The notes: a model not told the origin generated them from the sequence alone. Positions 15,739 through 24,348 are shown, counted from the first letter of the stretch. The stretch is 64,000 nucleotides of DNA from JADMJV01 sp964649085 (GCA_964649085.1 CAZYPN010000001.1:290352-354351), one strand, 5' to 3'. Made by a program: numbers and translations.

Positions 15739-17713
15739 GCTGACCCGTAACCACCAGCTGGTCCAGGGAAAATCCATCCTGACAGACGTCCAGATCGGTT
15801 TTGAGGCGAAACCGCAGCTGCACCCGTTCTCCGCTTTCTCCGCAGAACGGCGTCAGGTCGTAACTGCGCTTTTCCCAGCCGATCAGGCCCTCATAACGAT
15901 CGAGAGGCTGCCAGCTGTCGCCACCGTGAGAAACCTCGAGGGTCACCGAATCGAAAATCTTCTCCAGGTCGTAGCGACACTCGAAGTCGAGCCGAGCCTG
16001 ACGGTAGTCGCGCAGTGAGAACGGTTCTGAGGTCAGGCTGCTGTCTTCGCCCTCCTGATAGGGACCTTTGGGGCTATCGGTCCAGACCAGCCCCCGCCCC
16101 GGCACCTCGATCTGACCCCAGTTGCCGGTGGCCTGCCAGGCCTGTCCATCGAAGGCCACGGGGGTACCCGGTACCTGCACCACCGCGCTGACCAGAGGGC
16201 CCCGATTGCCGACATTGTCGACGGCCCGAACCCCCACATACAGGGGGCGTTCCTCGGCCCGAGGCGGCACCGCCAGGCTGAAGTTCTCGCAGTTCCCGGC
16301 AGCCTGCGGAGGCGGTGAGGCCAGAGAGCGGGCTCGCTCGAGATTCTCGGCGCACAGAGGCTGATCGGAAGAGTAGATTTCATAAGCGCTGGCCTGACCG
16401 GTCAGGGCATCATCGCCAGGGGCCGTCCAGCTCAGATCCACCTGAAACGGCGTGGCCGAAGCCCCCAGCGAGCCCACCGCCCCCGGTGCCATCCGGTCGT
16501 CCTCCAGGGCCTTGACTGCGTTCAGTCGCCCACCGCTGAAGATCTTCCCCTGCCAGGCTGGCAATCGGTCCACCCCGTAGAGCAGGCGGTCTTTCAGTTG
16601 TTGGTTGCTGATTCCCGGGTAGTGAGTGGCGATCAAAGCGGCCAGGCCACTGGCATGAGGAGTGGCCATGCTGGTACCGCTCTTCACTCCCAGCTGTCCC
16701 GCGGGAGTGGTCGAAAGGATGTTGTCCCCCGGGGCTGCCAGGTGCACGCTGGTGGCTCCGTAGTTGCTGAACCGGGCTGGCTGGTCGGCGGCATCGCTGG
16801 CGGCCACGGCCAGCACATTGGGCAGCTGGTAGCCGGCCGGATAGACGGGCTTGATGTCATTGTTGCTGGTGTCATTGCCCGCGGCACAAAGGTGCAGCGC
16901 CGGCGACTCGGCCAGCACATCGCGCAGAGCCTGGCTGTAGTGAATGCCCCCCCAGGAATTGCTGGTAATGCGGGCACCCTGGCGGGTGGCGTAGAGCAGT
17001 CCCTCGATGGCGTCTGCGGTATCTCCAAACCCCTGAGCCAGGAACTTCACCGGCATGATTTGAGCTCGCCAGTTGACCCCTACCACTCCCTGGCCATTGT
17101 TGCCCACGGCCCCCAGGGTACCGCACACATGGGTGCCGTGGCTACCGTCGTCCATAGGGTCGCCGCTGCGGGCTGCGGCATTGAATCCGTGCACATCGTC
17201 GATCACGCCGTTGCCGTCGTCATCCAATCCGTTGCCAGCGATTTCTCCTGGATTGCGCCAGATATTCTCGGCCAGGTCGAAGTGGCCATAGTCGCATCCC
17301 GAGTCCAGCACGGCCACAACGGGGCCCCGTTGCCGCTCACCCTGGACCTGATCCCAGGCTTGAGGACAGTGCATGGCTTCGAGGCCATACAGTCGCTCGT
17401 CCAGATCGTTGGGACGGGCCAGTTCGTATACCAGGTAGTTGGGCTCGGCATAGGCCACCCGAGGGTCTGCCTGCAGCCGGGTGAGGGCTTCGTCGGTCTC
17501 GTTGGGGTCGACGGCCACCTGAAGCAGGGGAGGGGAGGGACGGGGTCGTTCAGGGCTGACCGGCATCGTGAACTGCCGCATTAGGGTCAGGTCGTGCTCC
17601 TGGCAGAGTTCACCCAGGCGAACGTCGTCGTGTTCGCGCAGCCTCACCAGCAACTGACCGGCGCGGGCCGAGGGCTGTTGGGGCTGCCGGGACAGGGAAG
17701 AATCGATCTGCAT
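15704..17713 (-). CDS. Subtilisin-family (S8) serine protease with accessory C-terminal domains
   Basis: 669 residues. An N-terminal prodomain-like region (about 18-95, ending in VAYAEPNYLVYE) resembles the propeptides of fervidolysin-type subtilases. The catalytic triad is intact: D137 in AVLDSGCDYGH, H192 in GSHGTHVCG and S347 in SGTSMATPHASG; the oxyanion Asn is in AAGND. A fibronectin-III-like domain (LSWTAPGDDALTGQASAYEI) and a C-terminal beta domain (LDFECRYDLEKIFDSVTLEV) of the type found after secreted proteases follow. No Sec signal precedes the prodomain; the protein starts MQIDSSLSRQPQQPS. It may therefore be intracellular or exported by another route. Confidence 0.9.
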   Translation of the reverse strand: MQIDSSLSRQPQQPSARAGQLLVRLREHDDVRLGELCQEHDLTLMRQFTMPVSPERPRPSPPLLQVAVDPNETDEALTRLQADPRVAYAEPNYLVYELARPNDLDERLYGLEAMHCPQAWDQVQGERQRGPVVAVLDSGCDYGHFDLAENIWRNPGEIAGNGLDDDGNGVIDDVHGFNAAARSGDPMDDGSHGTHVCGTLGAVGNNGQGVVGVNWRAQIMPVKFLAQGFGDTADAIEGLLYATRQGARITSNSWGGIHYSQALRDVLAESPALHLCAAGNDTSNNDIKPVYPAGYQLPNVLAVAASDAADQPARFSNYGATSVHLAAPGDNILSTTPAGQLGVKSGTSMATPHASGLAALIATHYPGISNQQLKDRLLYGVDRLPAWQGKIFSGGRLNAVKALEDDRMAPGAVGSLGASATPFQVDLSWTAPGDDALTGQASAYEIYSSDQPLCAENLERARSLASPPPQAAGNCENFSLAVPPRAEERPLYVGVRAVDNVGNRGPLVSAVVQVPGTPVAFDGQAWQATGNWGQIEVPGRGLVWTDSPKGPYQEGEDSSLTSEPFSLRDYRQARLDFECRYDLEKIFDSVTLEVSHGGDSWQPLDRYEGLIGWEKRSYDLTPFCGESGERVQLRFRLKTDLDVCQDGFSLDQLVVTGQLNCDPDPAPAP

Positions 17714-17756
17714 CGGCTACAGCCTAACCCGCAGGTCTGAAAAGAACCTGGAAGTC

Positions 17757-17785
17757 TTGGCAGGCGGTTTACTTTGTCTTAGAAT
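17757..17785 (+). promoter_or_regulatory. Sigma-70-type promoter for the 17807 gene
   Basis: TTGGCA at 17757-17762 and TAGAAT at 17780-17785 are separated by exactly 17 bp. The predicted start of transcription is about 15 nt upstream of the ATG at 17807. It lies in the divergent gap next to the subtilase gene. Confidence 0.65.
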
Positions 17786-17806
17786 GAGGGAGAATTTGCC
17801 TGAGCC

Positions 17807-18160
17807 ATGATCAATCCCAATCACTCGATCTCCAGCGTCAACCCGCTCCAGCGCCTGACCTCGGCGCCGGCGGCTGCCCCTGTCCCCGACGAGTCGGAGG
17901 CGATGCTCGAAGAGTTCCTCTCTTCCTGGACTCAAGGAGTGCCGGGCTCCGACCGAATGTCCCTCGATCAGATGATTTCGCTGCAGGCAGCCAGCAACCC
18001 GGAAATGCCGCCAGCGGCGACGGTGGCTCCCCGCCAAACCGACGCGGAGGAACGCGCCATCTCAGAGATAGAGTTCCTGGTGCGCCAAAATCGCTCGTTG
18101 TTCCAAAGCCAGGGTCCGGGCAGTATGACCGACGGTTGGAACATCGCCGGTCAACGCTAG
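17807..18160 (+). CDS. Small Ser/Pro-rich protein, unknown function
   Basis: 117 residues. The first 35 are low-complexity and free of acidic residues (MINPNHSISSVNPLQRL), followed by amphipathic helical segments (EAMLEEFLSSWTQG, then AISEIEFLVRQNRSLF). No leader or catalytic motif is visible and I do not recognise a family. It has a good promoter directly upstream. The N-terminus resembles that of other proteins here that lack Sec signals (see findings). Confidence 0.6.
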   Translation: MINPNHSISSVNPLQRLTSAPAAAPVPDESEAMLEEFLSSWTQGVPGSDRMSLDQMISLQAASNPEMPPAATVAPRQTDAEERAISEIEFLVRQNRSLFQSQGPGSMTDGWNIAGQR

Positions 18161-18176
18161 TCTGTCAGTGTAGCTG

Positions 18177-18587
18177 TTACTTTACCAGCATCTCTTCGCA
18201 CTGGAGTCGATAGAGAAATTCTTTCCAGGTGCGGCGCGTAGCCTCATTGTGCAGGATGCGCAGGTGGGTGGTGTGAGCCACGCCCGAGATTTCGAAGCAC
18301 TCGACGATTGCCTTGAGGGCCAGGGGTTGGTCCTGAAACTTCAGTTCCAGGTTGAGCTGGGCACCTTCTTCGAAAAACTCCTGTCCCTTGCAGCGAATGC
18401 GCTCCAGGTTCACCCCGTCCAGGGCCAGCTTGAAGGTTTGCAGGGGAGTTTTTTTGTGCGACGCCAGCACCTGAACCAGCCCCCGCAATCGCACCAGGGG
18501 CAGCTCTTCGTTGCGAGGGCGATGGTTTCGGCCGAGTCGACGCTGCAACCAGTTGCGAAACCTGGGAAAGATTCCTACTTGAAACAC
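18177..18587 (-). CDS. PilZ-like domain protein
   Basis: 136 residues from GTG 18587. The centre (FKLALDGVNLERIRCKG, then GAQLNLELKFQDQPLALKA, then THLRILHNEATRR) follows the strand order of a PilZ barrel with a degenerate motif: LALDGVNLE stands where DxSxxG is expected. An arginine-rich helix precedes it (FRNWLQRRLGRNHRPRNEEL). c-di-GMP binding is therefore doubtful. The ribosome site AGGAGG, 6 nt before the GTG, is inside the 42-bp palindrome at 18594-18635. Confidence 0.6.
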   Translation of the reverse strand: MFQVGIFPRFRNWLQRRLGRNHRPRNEELPLVRLRGLVQVLASHKKTPLQTFKLALDGVNLERIRCKGQEFFEEGAQLNLELKFQDQPLALKAIVECFEISGVAHTTHLRILHNEATRRTWKEFLYRLQCEEMLVK

Positions 18588-18593
18588 GGCGAC

Positions 18594-18635
18594 CTCCTGA
18601 CAGTTTTACTGTAATTACAGTAAAACTGTCAGGAG
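18594..18635. promoter_or_regulatory. Perfect 42-bp palindrome containing a Shine-Dalgarno
   Basis: A 21-base arm starting CTCCTGACAGTTTTACTG is repeated exactly as its reverse complement, with the centre between 18614 and 18615 and no loop. It fills most of the gap between the creatininase stop (18644) and the PilZ-like start (18587), both on the minus strand. In a transcript running from creatininase into the PilZ-like gene, the AGGAG ribosome site would be paired with the CTCCT of the other arm. A DNA operator or a small inverted-repeat insertion are alternatives. Confidence 0.75.
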
Positions 18636-18643
18636 CGGATTCG

Positions 18644-19612
18644 TCAAGCGTCTTCTTCGCTTTCCGGCAGAGCAGGTGGGGGTTTGCGCTTGCGCACGGC
18701 CTCTACGCCTAACAAGGTCAGCAACACGCCGGCCCCCAGAGCCACGGAATTGCGCACGAAGTCGGTGCGCAGGAAGGGGATGTCGTAGAGGGGCGAGCGG
18801 TCGTCGGATCGCACCGAGTCGCCCTGGATGATGATGCGGTCGATGAGGCGCACGGCGTCGACGATGAACAGTCCGGTGAGCAGCTTCCCGAACGAGGCCG
18901 AGGCCTGGGCGGGCGCTCCCAAATATCCCTCTCCATCGTTGAGCTGACGAATCAGTGCATCGTTGATTTTTCGGTAGTCGTCGACGATCACATCGGGCAG
19001 GTCGCCAAAAGGGCGCACGAGGTCGGGACGGGCCAGCATCATCAGCGAGGTTTCCCACCAGCCCGCGTGCCAGTCACTTCGCAGCTGCCTGCGTTGTTCG
19101 TCGCTCAGGGGGGCTCCGTTCCAGGCCGAAAGCTCTTCTTCGTAGCCTCCGCTGAAGAATTTGGTGGCCAGGGCACCCAGTGGGGAGATCACTCGGCACT
19201 TGAAGCGCCGGTTCAGAATGCCGGCGGCTTCTTCCAGGGCAATGATGTGGCCCGTGCCCCCGTGGACACTGACCAGTACCAGGTGCTTCAGTCCGTGGCG
19301 GGCCAGGCAGGCGCCGTAGTCGACCAGCAGATCGCGCACCAGGCGTTGGCGCGTGAAGAGGCTGCCCGGATAGTCAAAAGCGTTGCAGCCCACGGGAATT
19401 CCGGGAACCAGCAAAACATCCCAGTCTTCGTACAACGCCTGGAACAGTTCGGCCATTTGCAGGGTGAGATACTCGGCACCGTAGAGGTCCATGCCCAGGG
19501 GCAGATGGGGGCCGTGTTGTTCCAGCGGGCTGATCGGCAAGAACACCAGGCATTGCGCAGCCTCCAGTCGCTCGACTTCGCGCCAGGTCATCTCAGCCAG
19601 TCGTCGGATCAT
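18644..19612 (-). CDS. Creatininase-family amidohydrolase with C-terminal membrane helix
   Basis: 322 residues. The creatininase signature is present: VFLPISPLEQHGPHLPLGMD (metal ligands E, H and D), then NAFDYPGSLF, LVSVHGGTGHI and SDWHAGWWETSLMM. Family members hydrolyse cyclic amides such as creatinine or act on formamide precursors (MftE, ArfB), so the substrate is open. The C-terminus has an extra hydrophobic helix (FVRNSVALGAGVLLTLLGVE) followed by a basic tail, so it is probably membrane-attached. That is not typical of creatininase. Confidence 0.8.
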   Translation of the reverse strand: MIRRLAEMTWREVERLEAAQCLVFLPISPLEQHGPHLPLGMDLYGAEYLTLQMAELFQALYEDWDVLLVPGIPVGCNAFDYPGSLFTRQRLVRDLLVDYGACLARHGLKHLVLVSVHGGTGHIIALEEAAGILNRRFKCRVISPLGALATKFFSGGYEEELSAWNGAPLSDEQRRQLRSDWHAGWWETSLMMLARPDLVRPFGDLPDVIVDDYRKINDALIRQLNDGEGYLGAPAQASASFGKLLTGLFIVDAVRLIDRIIIQGDSVRSDDRSPLYDIPFLRTDFVRNSVALGAGVLLTLLGVEAVRKRKPPPALPESEEDA

Positions 19613-19764
19613 CTCGAGGGCTTGTTCGACAGAGAGCTTGCAGACCTGGAAGTGCCTTAAAAATTTTCAAGGGCTGGCTGGCGAGGCGTTAACAACCTCT
19701 CGATGTCTCCCAGGGCCGTGGCCTCTATTCTCTTGGTAAGACCAACATCGATGGAGGAACTTCC

Positions 19765-19938
19765 GTGCCGAATCTTCTCAAGCCCTCGTTTCAGCGCAAA
19801 GTCGCCGTAGCTGCCACTCCCGGGGGAGCGGTTGCCAACTGGTTAAATCAATTGGGAAGCAGTGCCCCCCAGTTGCTGCGTTCAGGCCAGCGACGCTACT
19901 TTGGTTCGGCTTTCCGCCGCCCGCTGCGGGGCCAGTAG
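19765..19938 (+). CDS. Small basic protein, 57 aa, unknown
   Basis: A short frame from GTG 19765 with a strong ribosome site (GGAGG, 8 nt upstream). The peptide is basic and Ser/Gln/Arg-rich (MPNLLKPSFQRKVAVAATPG at the start, RRYFGSAFRRPLRGQ at the end). No family is recognised. Its last 57 bp overlap the 3' end of convergent hemW. Support is the ribosome site and the otherwise empty upstream gap. Confidence 0.4.
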   Translation: MPNLLKPSFQRKVAVAATPGGAVANWLNQLGSSAPQLLRSGQRRYFGSAFRRPLRGQ

Positions 19939-21069
19939 CAGCACATCCATCATCGCCTCGCATACGCTTGAGGCGAACTCGACACCGCGTGAACTCAGCT
20001 TCAGTCGGTGATCGTTGAGCAACCACCAGTCTCGCGGCAGGCTCTGGAGAAAGTGTTCCAGGGCCTGTTTCTTTAGCTGGGGAAATCGCCGTCGCAGTGA
20101 GGCCAGATTCACCCCCCAGCGGGTGCGCAGGCCCATCATCAGGTGATCGCGCAGAGCGCCCTCGGCGTCGCGTCGCTCGGCCACGGCGATCGGCGAGGCT
20201 CCGCGAGCCAGGGCCTGTTGGTAGGCGTGGGGGTGCAACAAGCGGCGTATGCGCCACCCCTGGATAAAACCGGTGGACCCGCAGCCCAGCCCCAGGTAGG
20301 GTCGGTCTTTCCAATACCACAGGTTGTGCCGCGAGTGAAATCCTGGCTGCGACCAGTTGGACACTTCATAACGCTGAAAGCCGGCCTGCTTCAAATCGCG
20401 GCGAAGAATGTGCTCCATTTTCTCCAGCGTGCTTTCGGAGGGGAGTTCCAGTTCGCCCCGCCGCAGCTGGACCTCGAGGTGGGTGTTCGGCTCTACCGTC
20501 AGTTGATAGCAGCTCAGATGTTGGGGGTTCAGTTGCAAGGCTCGCTGCAAGGTGTCGCGCCAGCCCGCGGTGGACTGTCCCGGCAACCCGTAGATCAAGT
20601 CCAGGCTCAGGTTGTCGAAGCCCGCCTGGCGCGCCCAGCTGCAGGCCAGTTCCACCTCTTGGGGCGAGTGGATACGCTGGAGCCGGGCCAGCAGGGCTGA
20701 CTCAAAACTTTGCACACCCAGCGACAGTCGGTTAAATCCGGCGGCTCGCAACCCCACCAGTTGTTCGGCGCTCAGTGTGCCGGGGTTGGCCTCCAGGGTC
20801 AGCTCTCGTGGTTGAAAATCGAAGGCCTGGCGACAGGCGTCCAGAACCCTGGCCATCTGCTCTGCGCTTTGCAGGCTGGGCGTTCCTCCCCCGCAAAACA
20901 CGGTGGCGATTCGATATTGTCTCTCCGCTCCTACCTGGCGAATGTCCTGGCACAGGGCCTCAATGTAGTCGTCACGAGCCGATTCGCCGGCATCTTGATA
21001 GGCGTTGAAGTCGCAATAGGTGCAGCGGCTCCGACAGTAGGGGAAGTGCAGATAGAGGGCAACCTTCAC
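19882..21069 (-). CDS. hemW: Radical SAM heme chaperone HemW (HemN-like)
   Basis: 395 residues. The radical SAM cluster CRSRCTYCDF (C12, C16, C19) is close to the N-terminus as in HemW, without the N-terminal extension of true HemN. FCGGGTPSL, LEANPGTL, RLSLGVQSF, LSLDLIYGLPGQS and YEVSNW follow in family order. HemW binds heme and delivers it to respiratory proteins; it was long mis-annotated as oxygen-independent coproporphyrinogen oxidase. Length (about 380) and motifs fit. A strong terminator lies between it and the upstream coiled-coil gene. Confidence 0.9.
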   Translation of the reverse strand: MKVALYLHFPYCRSRCTYCDFNAYQDAGESARDDYIEALCQDIRQVGAERQYRIATVFCGGGTPSLQSAEQMARVLDACRQAFDFQPRELTLEANPGTLSAEQLVGLRAAGFNRLSLGVQSFESALLARLQRIHSPQEVELACSWARQAGFDNLSLDLIYGLPGQSTAGWRDTLQRALQLNPQHLSCYQLTVEPNTHLEVQLRRGELELPSESTLEKMEHILRRDLKQAGFQRYEVSNWSQPGFHSRHNLWYWKDRPYLGLGCGSTGFIQGWRIRRLLHPHAYQQALARGASPIAVAERRDAEGALRDHLMMGLRTRWGVNLASLRRRFPQLKKQALEHFLQSLPRDWWLLNDHRLKLSSRGVEFASSVCEAMMDVLLLAPQRAAESRTKVASLA

Positions 21070-21110
21070 GGGCTCACGTTACGGCCCGACTCTCGGGGTG
21101 TCAAGCAAAA

Positions 21111-21143
21111 AAAAGACCCCCGGTCTGGGACCGGAGGTCTTTT
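21111..21143. terminator. Intrinsic terminator between the coiled-coil gene and hemW
   Basis: Arms AAAAGACC and GGTCTTTT enclose a second stem CCGGT / ACCGG with a small loop and one mismatch. A and T runs on both sides make it usable in both directions. It lies 3' of the minus-strand gene ending at 21162. Confidence 0.85.
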
Positions 21144-21161
21144 CGAGGACCGTCGCCAGGC

Positions 21162-23015
21162 TTAACCCTGGGGCGGGGGAGCGGCCTTGTCGGCCAGTTC
21201 GTTGTATTTGGCAGCTTTGTCGCTGAGAACCTGAGAGGCCTGAGCGTCGCGGTCGCCCTTTTCGAGCTTGTCTTTGCCCTGCGACACTTCGGCAGAACCC
21301 TGAGCCACCTGAGCGTGACCTTCGTGGACCTGCTTGACGCCCGCCCGCTCCTGGTCGGTGCCCGACTGGACCTGGTCGAGGCCGTCCTGCTGCTGTTCGT
21401 AGCCGAGGCGCTGCTCGATGCCGCCACCGACGATTTCGCCGAGGGCTTCCTTGCGAGCGGCCACGGTGGCCCGTTGCTGCTCGAGAATGGCGGCCTGGTT
21501 CTGATTTTCGGCTTCCTGAGTGTCCTGAGCGGCCGTCACTCCAGCATAGCCTTCGGTGATGGCATCGAGGGTTTCACCGCGAGCTGCCGAGGCCTCAGCC
21601 TGAGCGGCCGAGATGTTGCCGATCTCGGTGGTGGCGACGGTAGCGGCTTCGTGAGCCTCGTTCTCCTTGACCAGACCCGAACCGATGTTGAACAGGCCCT
21701 GAGCGGTGGAGGCGCCACCTTCGACGCGGTCCTTGACGCCCTGGTCGACCTTGGCCTGGCCACTGGCGTCGAGTTCCTGAGCCGTTTGCTTGAGGTTCGC
21801 TGCTTCCTCGCGCTTGGCGGCGGCAGTGGCGAATTCGGAATCGGCCTGCTGGTTCAGTTCGCTGGCTTCCTGGTTGAGGGCATTGGCTTCTTCGAAGTAG
21901 GTCACTCCGCGCTCAACGCTGCGCTCGGCTTCGCCCATCAGGGCTTCGGCCGCATTGAAGTGGCCCTGGCCGTCCTGACGATGCTCTTCCGACTCCTGAG
22001 CCTTGAGGTCGGAGTCCTGGATGGTCTTTTTGCCTTCGGAGGCGTAACCGGCGATGTTGCGCAGCGCCTCGCCAGCCTGCAGGTCGACGGCGGCCACTTC
22101 GGCCAGCAAGTCGGCTACGCTGAACGCGTTCTCGCCTTTGGCGTGCTGCTCGTCGGCCATGCCGGCCTTCTCAAAGGCGTTGCCAAATTCGCCCATGGCC
22201 AGGTCGACCTTCTGGTCGGCCTGGGCGGTTTTGGCATTGGCCAGGTCGCGGTGGGTTTCCCCGTGGATCTGGTTGGTGTTGGCTTCGTTCTCGGCCTGCG
22301 AGGCTTTGAGGTCATAACCCGCCGCGACGGTGCGCTCGGCGGTGCCGGCCACGAAGGATTCGCTGCCCTGCTTGGTTTGGGCGATGCCCGCATCGTATTG
22401 TGCTTTTCCGGTGTCCACCTGGTTACGACCTTCCTCATCCTTCAGGTGAGCTTCGGTCAGGTTGGCAACCTGGACTCCCAGGGCCGAAGCCTGCTGGCGA
22501 GCTTCGGCGAGCTGCTGAGCGAAGGTCTGATTCTGTTCCTGGACCTGACCCAGGCCCTGCTGCTCTTCAAAGAGGGCAGCGGCTGCGGCCAGAGTAGAAA
22601 CGGTGCCTTCGTTGGCCAGGCGCTTGGCCTCGCTGAGCTGGGTGGAGAAGGTGTCGATTCCGGCCTGTTCGCGAGCGATGCCCGCCTCTTCAGCCTGAAT
22701 GCCTTCGGAAATCTTGTTCTGGCCCTCTTCCTGAGCGGCCTGGCCTGCGCCAATTTCCTGCTTGCCCTGGATGATTTTCAGGCCGCCCTCGCCGACGTTG
22801 GCGGCGCCCTGGCCGACCAACTGGGTGCCCTCGTTCTTCAGCTTCTCGGCCTGGGCGCGCAGTTCATCGGCGCGCTGCATGTCGGCGTCGGCTCGCTGGC
22901 GCAGGGTGTCGGCGACATCCTGCGGGGTGGTGCATTCCGGCTTGGGCTGGTTGCCCTCCGGGCGGCGAATTTGCCCGGAATTGACGGGCGATAGGTTGGG
23001 TTGGATGGTGCTCAT
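21162..23015 (-). CDS. Large Ala/Gln/Glu-rich Gly-containing coiled-coil protein, unknown function
   Basis: 617 residues from ATG 23015, chosen because AGGAGAG lies 6 nt upstream; in-frame sequence further upstream does not look coding. After a Pro/Gln-rich N-terminus (MSTIQPNLSPVNSGQ), almost the entire chain is predicted helical, with a recurring roughly 7-residue pattern of small residues and glycines (GLKIIQGKQEIGAGQAAQEE, VKQVHEGHAQVAQGSAEVSQ). Tryptophan and cysteine are nearly or fully absent. No leader or transmembrane helix is visible. The pattern is like a long fibrous or tape-measure-type rod. Function is unknown. A hydrophobic frame on the opposite strand is an artefact of this composition. 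Confidence 0.7.
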   Translation of the reverse strand: MSTIQPNLSPVNSGQIRRPEGNQPKPECTTPQDVADTLRQRADADMQRADELRAQAEKLKNEGTQLVGQGAANVGEGGLKIIQGKQEIGAGQAAQEEGQNKISEGIQAEEAGIAREQAGIDTFSTQLSEAKRLANEGTVSTLAAAAALFEEQQGLGQVQEQNQTFAQQLAEARQQASALGVQVANLTEAHLKDEEGRNQVDTGKAQYDAGIAQTKQGSESFVAGTAERTVAAGYDLKASQAENEANTNQIHGETHRDLANAKTAQADQKVDLAMGEFGNAFEKAGMADEQHAKGENAFSVADLLAEVAAVDLQAGEALRNIAGYASEGKKTIQDSDLKAQESEEHRQDGQGHFNAAEALMGEAERSVERGVTYFEEANALNQEASELNQQADSEFATAAAKREEAANLKQTAQELDASGQAKVDQGVKDRVEGGASTAQGLFNIGSGLVKENEAHEAATVATTEIGNISAAQAEASAARGETLDAITEGYAGVTAAQDTQEAENQNQAAILEQQRATVAARKEALGEIVGGGIEQRLGYEQQQDGLDQVQSGTDQERAGVKQVHEGHAQVAQGSAEVSQGKDKLEKGDRDAQASQVLSDKAAKYNELADKAAPPPQG

Positions 23016-23141
23016 CGGTCTCTCCTCATGTGCTGCTAGTGGGTGAATGTGTCCCCGATATAGTAGCCAGGTTGCATCGTAGCCATGTGAACGACGTGTG
23101 AATTCTCTACAGCCAGGGAAACTCATTCCCAGGAGGACCGC

Positions 23142-24293
23142 ATGCCGTTTTATCATCGCCTGGGGCAACTGCCCCACAAGCGTCACACTCAGTTTCGCAA
23201 TGCCGAGGGGCAGCTCTACACCGAGGAGGTGATGGGCCTGGAAGGCTTTTCGGGCATTCAGTCTCTGCTCTACCATCACTATCCGCCAACGCGGATTCGC
23301 AAGGCAGAGAAGATTTCCGACCTGGAGCCTCGTTTCGTCGACTTTGGCGCCCTCAGGGCCCGGCAGTTCCGCACCCGTGGGCTCAGCCCGAGCGGTGATG
23401 CCGTGGCAGCGCGGACCGTCTATCTGGGCAACGACGATTGCCTGCTCGGCATGGCCGTGGTCGACCGCGACATGGACTATTTTTACCGCAATGGTCAGGC
23501 CTATGAGGTCTGGTTCCTGGAAAGCGGCGAGGTTCACTTTCGTAGCCAGTTCGGCAACCTGGACGTGCGCCCCGGCGATTACCTGGTGATTCCCTTTGGG
23601 GTTACCTGGCAGATGCAGTTGCGCTCGTCACAGGCCAGATTCTTTACCATTGAGTGTCCCAGTCAGGTGCAGCCCCCCAAGCGCTATCGCAACCAACACG
23701 GCCAGTTGTTGGAGCACAGTCCCTACTGCGAGCGGGATATTCGCTTGCCCCAGGTGCTGGAAAGCTATGCCGAGGAGGGCGAGTTTGAGGTACGGGTCAA
23801 GGCGAGAAACGAGCTGCACCGCCACATCGTGGCCCAGCACCCGCTGGGGGTGGTGGGCTGGGATGGTTATCTCTATCCCTGGATTTTCAGCATTCACGAT
23901 TTCGAGCCCATCACGGGCCGCATCCATCAGCCGCCGCCGGTTCACCAAACCTTCGACGCTCATAACTTCGTGGTGTGCTCCTTCTGCCCCCGACTCTTCG
24001 ACTACCACCCCCTGGCGATTCCAGCTCCCTACAACCACAGCAACGTCAATTCCGACGAAGTGCTCTTCTACGTCGACGGTGATTTCATGAGTCGGCGTGG
24101 CGTGGAACAGGGTGACTGGACCCTGCATCCCTCGGGTTTGCCTCACGGCCCCCAGCCCGGAGCCACCGAGGCTTCGATTGGCAAAACCGAGACCGCCGAA
24201 CTTGCCGTGATGGTGGACACCTTTCGTCCTCTCAAGGTTTGCGAGGCTGCTTTAGGCATCGAGGTGCCGGAGTACGCCTATAGTTGGGTGTAG
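23142..24293 (+). CDS. hmgA: Homogentisate 1,2-dioxygenase
   Basis: 383 residues from ATG 23142 with ribosome site AGGAGG. Matches the bacterial homogentisate dioxygenase family: MPFYHRLGQLPHKRHTQFRN start, EVMGLEGFSGIQSLLYHHYP, and the cupin region with CPRLFDYHPLAIPAPYNHSN, NSDEVLFYVDGDF and PSGLPHGPQP, which supplies the Fe(II) ligands (H, E, H). It cleaves the aromatic ring of homogentisate to maleylacetoacetate in tyrosine breakdown. The other pathway genes (hpd, maiA, fahA) are not next to it. A strong terminator follows. Confidence 0.93.
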   Translation: MPFYHRLGQLPHKRHTQFRNAEGQLYTEEVMGLEGFSGIQSLLYHHYPPTRIRKAEKISDLEPRFVDFGALRARQFRTRGLSPSGDAVAARTVYLGNDDCLLGMAVVDRDMDYFYRNGQAYEVWFLESGEVHFRSQFGNLDVRPGDYLVIPFGVTWQMQLRSSQARFFTIECPSQVQPPKRYRNQHGQLLEHSPYCERDIRLPQVLESYAEEGEFEVRVKARNELHRHIVAQHPLGVVGWDGYLYPWIFSIHDFEPITGRIHQPPPVHQTFDAHNFVVCSFCPRLFDYHPLAIPAPYNHSNVNSDEVLFYVDGDFMSRRGVEQGDWTLHPSGLPHGPQPGATEASIGKTETAELAVMVDTFRPLKVCEAALGIEVPEYAYSWV

Positions 24294-24294
24294 C

Positions 24295-24327
24295 AAAAGG
24301 GCGCCGGGAGAAACCCGGCGCCCTTTT
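24295..24327. terminator. Strong bidirectional intrinsic terminator
   Basis: AAAAGGGCGCCGGG and CCCGGCGCCCTTTT pair perfectly around AGAAA. The pairing extends outward by a further GC on each side. It separates hmgA from the convergent carbonic anhydrase gene. Confidence 0.93.
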
Positions 24328-24348
24328 GCGAAACATTCGGCGATGCGT

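Noticed and set aside
16598..17584. A 328-codon plus-strand frame within the subtilase gene
   Set aside because: Covers the catalytic domain of the subtilase in antisense; no start context and no domain.
21315..22994. A 559-codon open frame on the plus strand that looks like a hydrophobic membrane protein
   Set aside because: It is exactly antisense to the Ala/Gln/Glu-rich coiled-coil gene. The low-complexity codons of that gene give Leu/Gly/Ala-rich antisense frames; the minus frame has a ribosome site, terminator and sensible start.
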